From positions 1-64,000 of the forward strand of contig CALHDG010000034.1 in NCBI GenBank assembly GCA_938023075.1: a stretch of 64,000 nucleotides of DNA, in the 5' to 3' direction. The notes under the pieces were generated by a model, which saw nothing but the letters and a program-made list of their open reading frames with translations, had not been told where the DNA came from and searched no databases. A program made the translations under genes and the position numbers. The stretch comes from an uncultured Chitinophagales bacterium (GTDB taxonomy: Bacteria > Bacteroidota > Bacteroidia > Chitinophagales > JAHDHT01). Positions 20,101 to 29,600 of the stretch are shown here, piece by piece. Numbering within the stretch: the stretch's first letter is position 1; each line of letters opens with the position of its first letter.

Positions 20101-21377
20101 GTATAAGTGGAGGCAACAACTTCGATGCCACTTGGGAAGATTTTTGTGCAACAGAAGCCGGAAGTTGCGGCCCTATAGTCAGCCAGGTTTGGCCTGGCGA
20201 TTTTGATAGCAACGGTATTGCCGAATTTAATGACCTACTGTATTGGGGTGCTGCTTATAACAATACAGGTGCTATCCGCCCTAATGCAACTACAAATTGG
20301 GTAGGGCAAGATTGTGAAGATTGGTCAACAGAAGTAAATGGCATTAACAGCAAACATCAGGATGGTAATGGTGACGGTGTAGTGAACAATGCAGATGTAA
20401 CCGTTTTAACGAACAACCTCGGGAATACCCACAGCTTTACCGCACCCATAGGTTTAAGCAGCAGCATGCAGTTTAACTTAAGTCCTGATTTTGCAGCCAA
20501 CATCACCAATAGCAATAACACATTTGTCTACGATTTTTTTGTGGAAGATGAAGGCAATACCGTTACGGCGCACGGTATTAGTGCCTCAGTTTTCTTTGGT
20601 GGCTTAAATGTGGTGAATGCATCTATTGATATAAGCAACTCTTCGTTAAATCCACAAAAATATATAGAACGCTTTGATGCTGAAACCAATACCTTACATT
20701 TCAGCATCACCAAAACCAACGGTAGTAACAGTACTTTAAACGGGGCGGTCTGCAAAATGGTTGTCCAAATTTTAGAGATTGATACTGGAGAATCTTTTGC
20801 GTTAAACATCAATTCTGGTGGCGTAATGCAAGCCGATGGAACTATGCACGAAGTTGCCAGAACTACTGTGTACGATGTGTACCATGAAAATGGAATATTA
20901 GGGGCCAATGTACTTGCGCTAAATGCCTCCGCCGCTCACGCCTCTTGCGAAAATGGTGGATCAGCTTTAGTAAACGCTTTCGGCGGCAACGGCAACTATT
21001 GCTACGATTGGAACACCGGCGAAACCACCCAACAAATCACCGATTTAAGCCCGGGCATCTACTCGGTTTTAGTTTGTGATGATAATGGAGTGTCTAACAG
21101 CATTGAGGTAGAAGTGCAAGGGCAATTCATTCCGGTATATGATGAGAATGGTGACATCATCCCTTGCAATACTTTTGCAACTTGTCCAACCATCATTGAT
21201 TTTGAAGGCTATGTTCCCAATGGTTCGCATCAAGCAAAAAGTGCCATCCATACCAAAGCCGATTTAGAAAATGGTTATAATGTTGAGTTAAAAGCCAGCA
21301 ACTTAATTCGCTTGACTTCCGGTTTTTCCACCCGTGGCAGCCAAAGTTTTAAGGTGCGGATGGAGGATTGTGAGTAG
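17193..21377 (+). CDS. Secreted S8 (subtilisin-like) protease with plant-type LRR array, dockerin-like region, SprB-like region and C-terminal beta module
   Basis: VDTGIDYGHEDL (Asp), NSHGTHCAGTIGA (His), NKSGTSMATPHIAGV (Ser); 17 GNLxxLxxLxLxxNxLTGxIPxEL units; WPGDFDSNGIAEFNDLLYWGAAY. Confidence 0.95.
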   Translation: MNKIKKMSSSLVCIITLISALTLQAQNTQNPQTADFIPGQILIKLKESAKAQKTSLSTQMKATTLKSYFKLDMELWELNLNTQNTPDGKQTTLALIEQYKNHPDVEFVEPNYLLEAIGGTEPNDPSFPQLWGLHNTGQNGGIADADIDAPEAYCLPISAIDVIVGIVDTGIDYGHEDLAPNMWQNLGEDANGNGKVLIQSGNTWIFDPGDENGIDDDGNGYIDDFVGWDFVYNDNDPMDLNSHGTHCAGTIGAVMNNNIGINGVAPNAKLAALKFLNDSGTGSTADAIDALNYAVTMGIPITNNSWGGGPFSAALYQAIQNAEANNHLFVAAAGNNKINNDVYPHYPSSYDNNNIISVAGTNRNDDLYDTGFYGTNYGATSVDIGAPGQQIYSCIPGHSYRNKSGTSMATPHIAGVCAFVLGANPGSSYHTIKSALMNADNNLPALSGKCVSEGKVNLHDALVAMGAPPNPCEDPPLPPTIEPPFETCDRNRDSLALVAFYNATNGDNWTISWDLNQSMHTWHRVSFNEHGCVGGLSIVGNNLIGSIPADLGNLSQLTFLQLQGNKLTGSIPPELGNLHFLKVLQLAANQLTGNIPAELGNLSNLESLWLHGNLLTGSIPAQIGNLFSLIDLFLHTNQLTGSIPAELGNLTNLKGLSFASNRLTGNIPHEFGNLINLQLLQFQGNNLTGNIPPELGNLSLLHTLLIAANQLTGNIPAELGNLTNLESLWLHGNLLTGSIPPQIGNQIYLIDLFLYNNQLTGNIPRELGNLTKLKGLSLAGNQLTGNIPSELGNLINLHILQLQGNNLTGNIPPQLGNLSLLHTLQLAANQLTGNIPAELGNLTNLESLWLQTNLLTGSIPPQIGNLISLTGMLLSSNQLTGNIPAELGDLTNLKTLTIGSNQLTGNIPPEFGNLTNLEHLQLQGNHLTGTIPSEMGNLTMLTALAVNSNNLSGCHDLNLLNLCDQLINDGISGGNNFDATWEDFCATEAGSCGPIVSQVWPGDFDSNGIAEFNDLLYWGAAYNNTGAIRPNATTNWVGQDCEDWSTEVNGINSKHQDGNGDGVVNNADVTVLTNNLGNTHSFTAPIGLSSSMQFNLSPDFAANITNSNNTFVYDFFVEDEGNTVTAHGISASVFFGGLNVVNASIDISNSSLNPQKYIERFDAETNTLHFSITKTNGSNSTLNGAVCKMVVQILEIDTGESFALNINSGGVMQADGTMHEVARTTVYDVYHENGILGANVLALNASAAHASCENGGSALVNAFGGNGNYCYDWNTGETTQQITDLSPGIYSVLVCDDNGVSNSIEVEVQGQFIPVYDENGDIIPCNTFATCPTIIDFEGYVPNGSHQAKSAIHTKADLENGYNVELKASNLIRLTSGFSTRGSQSFKVRMEDCE
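18796..20052 (+). repeat. 72-bp tandem LRR repeats with 360-bp higher-order unit
   Basis: Near-identical 120-bp segments at about 18951, 19311 and 19671, spaced 360 bp. Confidence 0.9.
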
Positions 21378-21388
21378 GTAACTTTTTA

Positions 21389-21420
21389 GATATGACATTT
21401 CTCAAAGAAATGTCATATCT
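21389..21420. terminator. Hairpin downstream of the S8 protease gene
   Basis: GATATGACATTTCT-caaag-AAATGTCATATCT; same stem recurs at 46038. Confidence 0.5.
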
Positions 21421-21527
21421 CATTTTACCCGTCATGCCAGATAAATACTTCCGCTATGCTCTACCATTTTCCAGCATGACAGAGTTTCAAAGCACTTATT
21501 TTTTTGAACTTTTAAAACGATAATACA

Positions 21528-21953
21528 ATGAATCATACAATAGCTTCTATATTTCCCCAAATACAAAATAATATTTTAACAAGCATGTCAACTTCTATTG
21601 AGGATTACAAAAACAATGATTTGTCGAAGGGCATTTTACTTTCTGTTAGTAAACTCCATAGAACCATTTGTTTGAATAACATAATTCGCTTGGAAGCAGC
21701 TTCAAGTTACACTTTGTTATATGTTAACGGAATTCCAAAACCCATCATCAAATCAAAGCCTTTAAAATACTACAGTAATCAATTGGGTACAAACCAATTT
21801 ATTCGAGTTCATCAATCGCATTTGATCAACAAGAAGTATATTCAAAGTTATCGATTTAAAAGTAGTCCATCGGTTACCTTAATAGACGGCTCCACAATTA
21901 ATATTAGTCGAAGGAAGTTAAGCTCCATTAAAAGAGAATTCCTGATACTTTGA
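21528..21953 (+). CDS. Stand-alone LytTR DNA-binding domain protein
   Basis: NIIRLEAASSYTLLYVNG...KPLKYYSNQLGTNQFIRVHQSHLINKKYI...LIDGSTINISRRK. Confidence 0.85.
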   Translation: MNHTIASIFPQIQNNILTSMSTSIEDYKNNDLSKGILLSVSKLHRTICLNNIIRLEAASSYTLLYVNGIPKPIIKSKPLKYYSNQLGTNQFIRVHQSHLINKKYIQSYRFKSSPSVTLIDGSTINISRRKLSSIKREFLIL

Positions 21954-21956
21954 GCG

Positions 21957-23480
21957 TTATTTCGAGAATTTGATTAACGCTTTCTTGAAAGCATTAAGTT
22001 CTTCTGCTTGACTTTCCATGAGCTTTTGTTGTTTATGCAACTGCTTATCTTGTTCTATGATATACAAGGTCAACTCTTCAATTTTTTGTAATAGTTTTGA
22101 TTGTATTTCGCCAACATTAATTCCATGTTCAGCTACTTCTTCTGCCGAAGGGATATCTTTCAAATGCCCGTTTTCGTTAATATGATTTTCAACTTCACTA
22201 AGGCTGGGTAAATCATAATCATCTTTAAACACAAAGTCTGCCCAACCGGTTTCTACTTTTACTTCTTTGGCGCGTATCTTGCCGTTTACGGATAATTTCC
22301 AATCGGCTGCCGGACTTGAACCGATGCCTACGTTGCCGCCATTATAAATTAGGTTGTCATTTTCTTTGCTCCATAAACCGGATTTTAATAAGCCTTCGTA
22401 AGGGCTAACGGCTTCTGGATGGAGGTAGAACAATTCGGAAATGCCGAGCCAGCCATTGGCATCGTTGGTGGTGTAAAAGCTGAAGCGCAATTTGGTATAC
22501 CTGCCACTGGGTACTTTTATATTGAAATAAGTTCCTCCAGTATAGTTTTCACTTGAATAATCAGCCATCGTTTTCCATCCTTCAACCTGGTTGGCATTCT
22601 CATAGGTATTATAGCCTTCAATTTTAAAACGTACCGGTGGCCTGCCTCGTGTTGACCAACCTATCCAAGCACCGCGTTGAACGTGAATGTTTGGTAAATC
22701 TTCAATTAACACGACCGTAGGATCAGAAAAAGAAGGGGCGGCTTTGGTGTAAGAAGGTACAAACTTGCCATCAAATAAACGATCTAATATTAAATTGGCA
22801 CTGCCCGTTTGGCTTACGGTAAATTGTTGGGTGGCATTAAACAGTACATTGTGTTCTAAACCTGTGGGTGATATGTTGGTGGTAATGGCTGGTGCATTGG
22901 TTTCTACTTCGTTGCTTACAGCCGATTGAATTAAGTTTTGATAAGGCGTTACTGCCTCTGGATGAATATAAAATAATTCTGAAACCCCCAAACGTCCATC
23001 TTTACCCCTGGCTGCATAAAAGGTAAAGCGAATTTTAGTAAATGATCCGCCTTTCATTTTCATATTAAAATTAGCCCCGCCAGCATAATCTTCATTCGAG
23101 TAATCGGCAACCGTTAGCCATTCTTCTGTTTGATGCGTATTGTAGGCTTCAATTTTAAAACGAGTGGCTTGCCAATAGCGGGTTGACCAACCGATCCAAA
23201 CGCCTCTTTGTGCATGGCTATTAGGTAAATCTTCAATCAGTATTACTGTTGGATCATTTGCAGTTGGTGCAGTTGCGGTGTATGATGGCGCAAACTTACC
23301 ATCAAACAAGGCATTGATGTTTAGTGCTGCACTACCGGTTTGAGTTACTTTAAAATTAGTACTCGCATTAAATAATACATTGTGCTCTAAGCCTACCGGT
23401 GTATCGTTGGTAGTTAGGGTTTGGGCTTGGATGTTAAAGGCAACAATTATGATTGTAATTATTAATATAGTATTCTTCAT
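21957..23480 (-). CDS. Exported protein with two repeated domains and tail-fibre-like C-terminus
   Basis: Two copies of GLEHNVLFNAxxxFxVxQTGSAxLxxxxLFDGKFxPSYT; GNVGIGSSPAADWKLSVNGKIRAKEVKV...LLQKIEELTLYII. Confidence 0.8.
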   Translation of the reverse strand: MKNTILIITIIIVAFNIQAQTLTTNDTPVGLEHNVLFNASTNFKVTQTGSAALNINALFDGKFAPSYTATAPTANDPTVILIEDLPNSHAQRGVWIGWSTRYWQATRFKIEAYNTHQTEEWLTVADYSNEDYAGGANFNMKMKGGSFTKIRFTFYAARGKDGRLGVSELFYIHPEAVTPYQNLIQSAVSNEVETNAPAITTNISPTGLEHNVLFNATQQFTVSQTGSANLILDRLFDGKFVPSYTKAAPSFSDPTVVLIEDLPNIHVQRGAWIGWSTRGRPPVRFKIEGYNTYENANQVEGWKTMADYSSENYTGGTYFNIKVPSGRYTKLRFSFYTTNDANGWLGISELFYLHPEAVSPYEGLLKSGLWSKENDNLIYNGGNVGIGSSPAADWKLSVNGKIRAKEVKVETGWADFVFKDDYDLPSLSEVENHINENGHLKDIPSAEEVAEHGINVGEIQSKLLQKIEELTLYIIEQDKQLHKQQKLMESQAEELNAFKKALIKFSK

Positions 23481-23610
23481 TTTTTTTTGAATTATAAATT
23501 TTATATGATGAAATTGATTTTATGCATGTATTCGTGCCACAACTGTTTGCTACACTTACAAGTAGTGGGGTGAATTTTTTGGATAAAAAAATTGACCCAG
23601 CAAAGCCAGC

Positions 23611-23732
23611 AAACTAGCCCCGATTGCAGCGGTTATGCCGTTTTTCAATGGGTTGGAAACCCATTGGAGAAAAAACGGCATTTGAGCGGAAAGCGGGACC
23701 CAAAGTTTGCACGAGTTGTGCAGTGTCGCTTC
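23611..23732 (-). ncRNA. Structured intergenic repeat family A, copy 2 (divergent stem)
   Basis: AGCCCCGATTGCAGCGGTT then ATGCCGTTTTTC...GAAAAAACGGCAT hairpin then TTGAGCGGAAAGCGGGA; about 15 nt 3' of the DUF1501 gene. Confidence 0.55.
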
Positions 23733-23746
23733 TAATAAACACATTG

Positions 23747-25633
23747 CTATTGCTTAAGCACTTTAATGGTTTTACGTCTTTTTTCGGAAAAGAAGACGAC
23801 ATAATAAACGCCCTTTGCCAAATTAGACCCATCGAAAATTAAGTTATAATATCCAGAATAGCTGTAAGAATGAACAATGGGTATGCGTATGAGTTTACCA
23901 ACATTATCGGTTATTTGTACATTGATATTTTTCTCATCGTTGTTCGGCTTAAAGCTGGCAGTGATGCTATCAATAAATGGATTCGGATAGGCTTCAATCT
24001 CTCCAAAATCGTCGTGTTCATTGAGTATGGCTTCAAACTCAATTTTCGGATCGCGCAATTGTTGACCGTCGAAGGTTTCGGTACAAAGCGATGGAAAGAT
24101 ACGAAGATTGGAGCCTTCGGGTGCGTGGAAACCGGGTGCGAGTACTACATAATCGCAATCAGTTAGTTCCATTGCCGGTGCGTTGGTTACCCCTGCTGGA
24201 TGTTCTGGTATCGGAACGGTTACTGAAAAAGTATGCGGATCATCGGCATTGGCAAAAACGGAATTTTCGTGTTGCGTTGGTAAAGGGCAAGCTTCGGCAG
24301 CTATTTTTTGGCTGGCAATTAATGGTAGCGCTGTAGCTGCCCAAGGTGTAAAGCCGGTAGCCATTAAAGTATCATCGCCCACACCAAGCCAATCGCGTAA
24401 TAAGCCCGTAAAAACTCGCCGGTAATCATATTGAAAACCAGTTGGTGCACGATTATCCAATTCAGAAAGGTTGATATTAGTACCGGTTACGCCCGGCGAA
24501 ATATTTTTACCGAAAACAAACATTGGCGATACCGTTCCGTGGTCGGTTCCTCTACTTTCGTTTTGATCTGCTGTTCTGCCAAACTCGCTAAAAGTTACAA
24601 TGGCAGCACGTTCGGCAAGACCCATCGCTTCCAAATCATCCATAAAGAATTTTACGCCATCGGAAAGTTGTTCTAACAAGCGTTGGTGAGCACCCGTCGC
24701 AGTGTTATCGGCATCGGTTTGATTAACGTGATTATCAAAGCCCGTCATATCAACCAAATAAACTTTCGTTTTACAGCCGCCATGCATTAAGCGGGCAACG
24801 GTTTTCAATTGATTTGCCAAATAGGTATCAGGATAATCAATATCTGAATTTCTGCCGCAGTTAAACACATCTGAAATGCGCTTGGCATAGGTGTTGGTGT
24901 CGTTTTCTACGCCGAGTATATGATTCAGCTTGTCGCCATAATCGGAGTTGGGTATTTGCATGGGTGCCTGTTGCCCCACTTCAGAAATTAAAGTGAAAAA
25001 ACCGGCAGGGTCTTGACCACTCATACTAATTGCCGCAGCGTGTTCGTGAAAGGTATGAAAACCCAAAGATGGTTTTTTGTTACCAAACTGTAAGCCTACC
25101 GGATCTTGCATAAACCGCTGAGGGTGTGCTATAATTTGTTCGTATACATGAGTTAGGTATTTACCCATCCAGCCTTCTTGTAAATTGAAGCGTTCGGGTC
25201 TGGAGTCGCCACCGGTTAAATACAAATCGGTTGATTTAAAGTGTGAACGGTTGTGGCTGGCATAGCCTGTACCTTGAATAATGTTCGCATAGCCGCTATC
25301 GTACAAACTTTTTATACCGGTCATAGATGGATGCAAAGCCACTTGGTCGGCTAAAGGAAGCGTGCTGTCTAATGGAATATAATCTTGTTGTCTTATTCTG
25401 ATATCGGGGCGTAAATTGCTATAAGTATCGTACTGCTCAATGGGGATGATGGTGTTGATACCATCGTTACCGCCCCGCATTTGAATAACGACCAAAATCC
25501 GGTCTCTTACGGTATCGCAATCTACTGCCTGCAATAAATCTAAGGGTTGAAAAACACCTACCGGAACCGACCCTAACACTAATGGAGTTGCCGATAGCTT
25601 TGCTGATATATTTAAAAATTCTCTACGTTTCAT
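23747..25633 (-). CDS. DUF1501 family protein with Tat-like signal and T9SS sorting domain
   Basis: MKRREFLNISAKLSATPLVLG; VVIQMRGGNDGINTIIPIEQYDTY; EFGRTADQNESRGTDHG; C-terminal IEAYPNPFIDSITASF...KTIKVLKQ. Confidence 0.92.
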   Translation of the reverse strand: MKRREFLNISAKLSATPLVLGSVPVGVFQPLDLLQAVDCDTVRDRILVVIQMRGGNDGINTIIPIEQYDTYSNLRPDIRIRQQDYIPLDSTLPLADQVALHPSMTGIKSLYDSGYANIIQGTGYASHNRSHFKSTDLYLTGGDSRPERFNLQEGWMGKYLTHVYEQIIAHPQRFMQDPVGLQFGNKKPSLGFHTFHEHAAAISMSGQDPAGFFTLISEVGQQAPMQIPNSDYGDKLNHILGVENDTNTYAKRISDVFNCGRNSDIDYPDTYLANQLKTVARLMHGGCKTKVYLVDMTGFDNHVNQTDADNTATGAHQRLLEQLSDGVKFFMDDLEAMGLAERAAIVTFSEFGRTADQNESRGTDHGTVSPMFVFGKNISPGVTGTNINLSELDNRAPTGFQYDYRRVFTGLLRDWLGVGDDTLMATGFTPWAATALPLIASQKIAAEACPLPTQHENSVFANADDPHTFSVTVPIPEHPAGVTNAPAMELTDCDYVVLAPGFHAPEGSNLRIFPSLCTETFDGQQLRDPKIEFEAILNEHDDFGEIEAYPNPFIDSITASFKPNNDEKNINVQITDNVGKLIRIPIVHSYSYSGYYNLIFDGSNLAKGVYYVVFFSEKRRKTIKVLKQ

Positions 25634-25654
25634 GTTTATATTTGCTTTTTAATT

Positions 25655-27310
25655 TTACATTAATTGAAATTCGGGTGTGCCCAATAAAGCAACAATTAAA
25701 GCATCGGTTGGAATGCGGACATCACTATCGTTGTTGGTATCCAAATATTTTATCCATTCAAATTTCCAATTGAACACCGATAAGCCTTCTAAAAAAATGT
25801 CGTTTAGAAAAAATTCTACTCTGTCGGGCGAAGGGTATTCTGGAAATAGATATTCCATCATTTCTTCTACCACCACGGTCGCATCTTCCGCATTGGAAAT
25901 ATTTGCTGGATTTTGGATGTAAGCAATCGAATCTAATTGTGTTCCTAATGTTCCCCCTGTTAACACTCTTCTGTTGGTTGTAAACATTTGTCCTACTTTG
26001 TAGCGTGGAATAATAGTGGATGAAATAAACCAATTACAATCCCACTGCGGTGCTTGATGATATGCCGGGTAGCTGGCAACCGTATCGGGAGCGTTTAGCA
26101 TAAAGCCGGTCAGGTCAAAAAATGTATTTCTCAAAAAGCCTGAAGTAAAGGTCTTATAAAAAGCATTGCTGTCGGTTTGCTGATCGGGCAATTGCACATC
26201 AAAAAAGCGAATGGTATGTGCCAGAATTTCTAGCGGCGATTTAATCATACCACCTATAACTTGAATGGTACTACCATAATCATCTTCATTATAAAAATGT
26301 TGACTTTTTAAAAGCCTTGCCATCACCGGAGCCAATTCGTAGTTATTGTTTTTGAATGTATTGGCTAATGGAATGATGATATCTCTTTCAATTTCATCGT
26401 TAATATCGGCGTGTACAAAATGCCGGTATAGTTTTCTGCAAATATGGCGGGCAGTTTCTACCTGATCAAAAATCATATCGAGAAAATCATCTAATTCTCT
26501 ATACATATCCGCCTTAGAAGTTGCACCCGTAATTACCGTGTTGTTGAAAGCGGAACTAAAGGTTTTATCTCCCGTATCGTGTAATGATAATGCTGATCTG
26601 CCTGCATACAAGCCTGTGTCAGAATCAATATATTGTGCTTCTCTATTGGCATACAAGAATCCGGTTAAGACTCTGGCAGCTTCTTTTACATCATCTTCGG
26701 TGTAGTTGGTGTAGTCGCCATCACCAATTTGCGGACCTTTACCAATGGTAAACAATTCTAATAATTCGCGAGCGTAATTTTCATTGGGTGCTTGTTTTCT
26801 GTTTTGATGATTGTTTAGATAGAGTAACATCAGATTATCTAAGGTTATTTTTTTGGTTAAGGTTTTAAAGTTACCTAAGGCAAATTGCCGCAATAATTGA
26901 TGATGATCAAATGAATTTTCGTTTCTACCGGTATTCAACCAACTTGTCGAGAAATTGGTATGCAGAAAAAAAGCCATTTTCATATTGATGGTGTTATCGT
27001 GAATTAACTCATTAAACCAATAGCCCATTACATATATTTTTTTTGAAAAGCCAGATGAAAGACAATCCAAATCATCAGGATCGCAAATGGTTTCGGGCGT
27101 ATTAATCCAAGGTCGACCGGTTTCAGGATCTATCGGCTCTGTCAATTGTAAAGGTGGCGGTGCTGCCATTAATTCATTTAATGCTTGATTGGGTGTTTTA
27201 GTTGCTAATTCATCAACGCGTTGTTTGGTATAGTTAAAACATGTGCGACGTAATAAATGCGCCGCCAACCGTTTACCTAAAACGCTGGTTTTAGGAGTTA
27301 ATGATGCCAT
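25655..27310 (-). CDS. DUF1800 family protein
   Basis: HLLRRTCFNYTKQRVDELA; NENYARELLELFTIG; KEAARVLTGF. Confidence 0.93.
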   Translation of the reverse strand: MASLTPKTSVLGKRLAAHLLRRTCFNYTKQRVDELATKTPNQALNELMAAPPPLQLTEPIDPETGRPWINTPETICDPDDLDCLSSGFSKKIYVMGYWFNELIHDNTINMKMAFFLHTNFSTSWLNTGRNENSFDHHQLLRQFALGNFKTLTKKITLDNLMLLYLNNHQNRKQAPNENYARELLELFTIGKGPQIGDGDYTNYTEDDVKEAARVLTGFLYANREAQYIDSDTGLYAGRSALSLHDTGDKTFSSAFNNTVITGATSKADMYRELDDFLDMIFDQVETARHICRKLYRHFVHADINDEIERDIIIPLANTFKNNNYELAPVMARLLKSQHFYNEDDYGSTIQVIGGMIKSPLEILAHTIRFFDVQLPDQQTDSNAFYKTFTSGFLRNTFFDLTGFMLNAPDTVASYPAYHQAPQWDCNWFISSTIIPRYKVGQMFTTNRRVLTGGTLGTQLDSIAYIQNPANISNAEDATVVVEEMMEYLFPEYPSPDRVEFFLNDIFLEGLSVFNWKFEWIKYLDTNNDSDVRIPTDALIVALLGTPEFQLM

Positions 27311-27341
27311 AAAATTATCAGATTAATAATGTGATTAAAAA

Positions 27342-29243
27342 TTAGTTTTTCTTTTTGTTGATTTGCTTTTTCAGCTGATTGTTCGCCTTGTTTAAATCAT
27401 TAATACGTTTGTTCATATCAATTACATACAAGGTTAATTCTTCTACTTTTTGGAGTAGCTTGATGTTCATTTCTGCCAAGTGAATGCCTTCTGTAATCAT
27501 TTCTTTTTCGGGTGGAATATCCGGTAAGTGTTTGTTTTTAGATATGAATTTTTCGAGTGTATGAAGATTTGGAAGATCATAATCTTTATCAAACACAAAA
27601 TCGGCACCCGCATCGGTAAATACTTTTACTTCTTTGGCATGAATGTGTCCGTTAACCGTTAATTCGGCAGATAAGTTATCCGTTCCAATACCTACCTTAC
27701 CATCTGGATTAGGATAAAACACATCGTTATTCGCATTTTGCCAAATTGCCGAACCTGATGAAACTGGTAAGGTGTTGGTTATTGTTCTTTTAACCTGATT
27801 AGCAAAACTTAAGGTATCTAAATCAAGTTCCCAACCTCTGTTCCATTTATCTATCTCTATATTGCCATGTGCAGCTTGTACCTCAGAAATCCGTACTTTT
27901 AAATATTTCCACTCACTGTCTGGTTCGCCAATCCATACAATTGTATTGGTACCATCATCTCCAAAATAAACTTTGTGCGCATTATCTAAAGAAGAAGCAA
28001 CAATTTGTGCCGAACAATTATACCAGTTTTCCGCAGGTTCGTAATTGTAACCACCTATGGTTGCCGAAAAACTTTTATCGGTTATATAATTAAATACTTC
28101 AACCCGAAAACGGAGCATGGTATTGGTATAATAAACGGGTAATTTAATTTTAATGGCGCCTTTAACATCGGTTCCATTTTTTACAAAAGAGCCACCCTCG
28201 GGTGCATAAATTTGGGTGATGCCTTTTTCCGAAACTCCCATTCCCGAGCCCGACGAAACTGGTAAAGTATTTTTAACTGTTCTGTTTACCTGCCCCGAAA
28301 AATCTTCATTAATTAAGCTGATTCCCCAATTTTTGCTCCAGGTATCAACCTCTTTATTACCGTGCGAAACCTGAACTTCTGCAATACTAATTTTTACGTG
28401 TTGCCATTTTGTATCCTCTTCTCCTATCCATACCATCGCATTTGTTCCATCGTCTCCAAAATAAACGGTGTGTGCATTGTCTATTGAAGTGGCTAAAATT
28501 TGTGCGGAGCAATTTATCCATGTGCTGTTACCTTCATAATTAAAACCGCCAATAATTGCCGTAAAGCTTTTATCCGTTAGATAATTAAACACTTCTACCC
28601 TAAACTTGACCATACTATTGGTGTACAACACCGGTAGTTTAATTTGTATGGCGCCGGTAATGTCTTTATCATAACTTACAAAAGACCCACCTTGCGGTGC
28701 AAAAATTTGTGTTAAGCCATTTTCAAAAGTACCAACCGGCAACTCTGCATCATAGGGTACTAAAACTTGTTGTCCATCTGGCAAGTTGGTTGTTAGCGGT
28801 TCGTCAATGTGTGTCCAGCCGGTAAACCAGGCAGCTTCTTCGTATAAATCGGCATGGGCTCTAATACTAAATCGGGTAAAATACGATTGGTCATCCAAAA
28901 AAACAACAACCTTTCCATTTTCATTTGACAAATAAATATCAGGTTTATAGCTGGTTGAACTGCTGGCTTTGTATTTTATAAATTTGTCTTGATAAACATA
29001 GTAAACCAACTTGATATCAATTGGCGTTGTGCTGCCATAATCGTAACCTTCCAACATAATAGTTGGCATTTGCTTGTTACTAACAAAAGGAATATTAGTT
29101 TCAATTTTGATGCCGTGTACCGGCGTACCGTTTAGTTTGTAGGAGAGTATATCGTTGTAATATTGGGCAATACAATTTAGTGAAACTGCAATTAAAAACA
29201 ATAGGAATCCTGTTCTTTTCAAGGATCGAAAAAGAGTTTTCAT
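27342..29243 (-). CDS. Exported protein with two repeated domains and tail-fibre-like C-terminus
   Basis: Two copies of FVxxxxDVxGAIxIKLPVxYTNTMxxFRVEVFNYxTDKSFxAxIGGxNYE; GKVGIGTDNLSAELTVNGHIHAKEVKV...LLQKVEELTLYVI. Confidence 0.8.
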   Translation of the reverse strand: MKTLFRSLKRTGFLLFLIAVSLNCIAQYYNDILSYKLNGTPVHGIKIETNIPFVSNKQMPTIMLEGYDYGSTTPIDIKLVYYVYQDKFIKYKASSSTSYKPDIYLSNENGKVVVFLDDQSYFTRFSIRAHADLYEEAAWFTGWTHIDEPLTTNLPDGQQVLVPYDAELPVGTFENGLTQIFAPQGGSFVSYDKDITGAIQIKLPVLYTNSMVKFRVEVFNYLTDKSFTAIIGGFNYEGNSTWINCSAQILATSIDNAHTVYFGDDGTNAMVWIGEEDTKWQHVKISIAEVQVSHGNKEVDTWSKNWGISLINEDFSGQVNRTVKNTLPVSSGSGMGVSEKGITQIYAPEGGSFVKNGTDVKGAIKIKLPVYYTNTMLRFRVEVFNYITDKSFSATIGGYNYEPAENWYNCSAQIVASSLDNAHKVYFGDDGTNTIVWIGEPDSEWKYLKVRISEVQAAHGNIEIDKWNRGWELDLDTLSFANQVKRTITNTLPVSSGSAIWQNANNDVFYPNPDGKVGIGTDNLSAELTVNGHIHAKEVKVFTDAGADFVFDKDYDLPNLHTLEKFISKNKHLPDIPPEKEMITEGIHLAEMNIKLLQKVEELTLYVIDMNKRINDLNKANNQLKKQINKKKN

Positions 29244-29600
29244 TTTAATTATGGTTTATATGGTTGATTAAATATTTATTATTTTATTCGACTTGCATTT
29301 TATTGAATTTATTTTTTTTTGCGCTTATTGTATGAAATTTATAAATGCCATACAATGTTTTATTAGATGTTAAAAAATGAATTATGGTTGCATTTTGCTT
29401 TTCATTTTCAACTTAAATTTGAGTAGATAAAAACAGTTAGTTTTAAAAATTGGTTTTTTTTATAATTAAGAGTAGATCAAATTGTGTGAGAACTATTTAT
29501 TAATTAAATCTATAAAAATTGAATTTAGTGAACTTTCACTCACTAAATCCAATTCAAATTATTCATCCCAAATTTATATTTTAATTTAATTTTTATATAT

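Noticed and set aside
21957-29243. Prophage region suggested by tail-fibre-like C-termini
   Set aside because: No capsid, terminase, portal, integrase or lysis genes; the GNVGIG/KEVKV cassette is common on Bacteroidota exported proteins.
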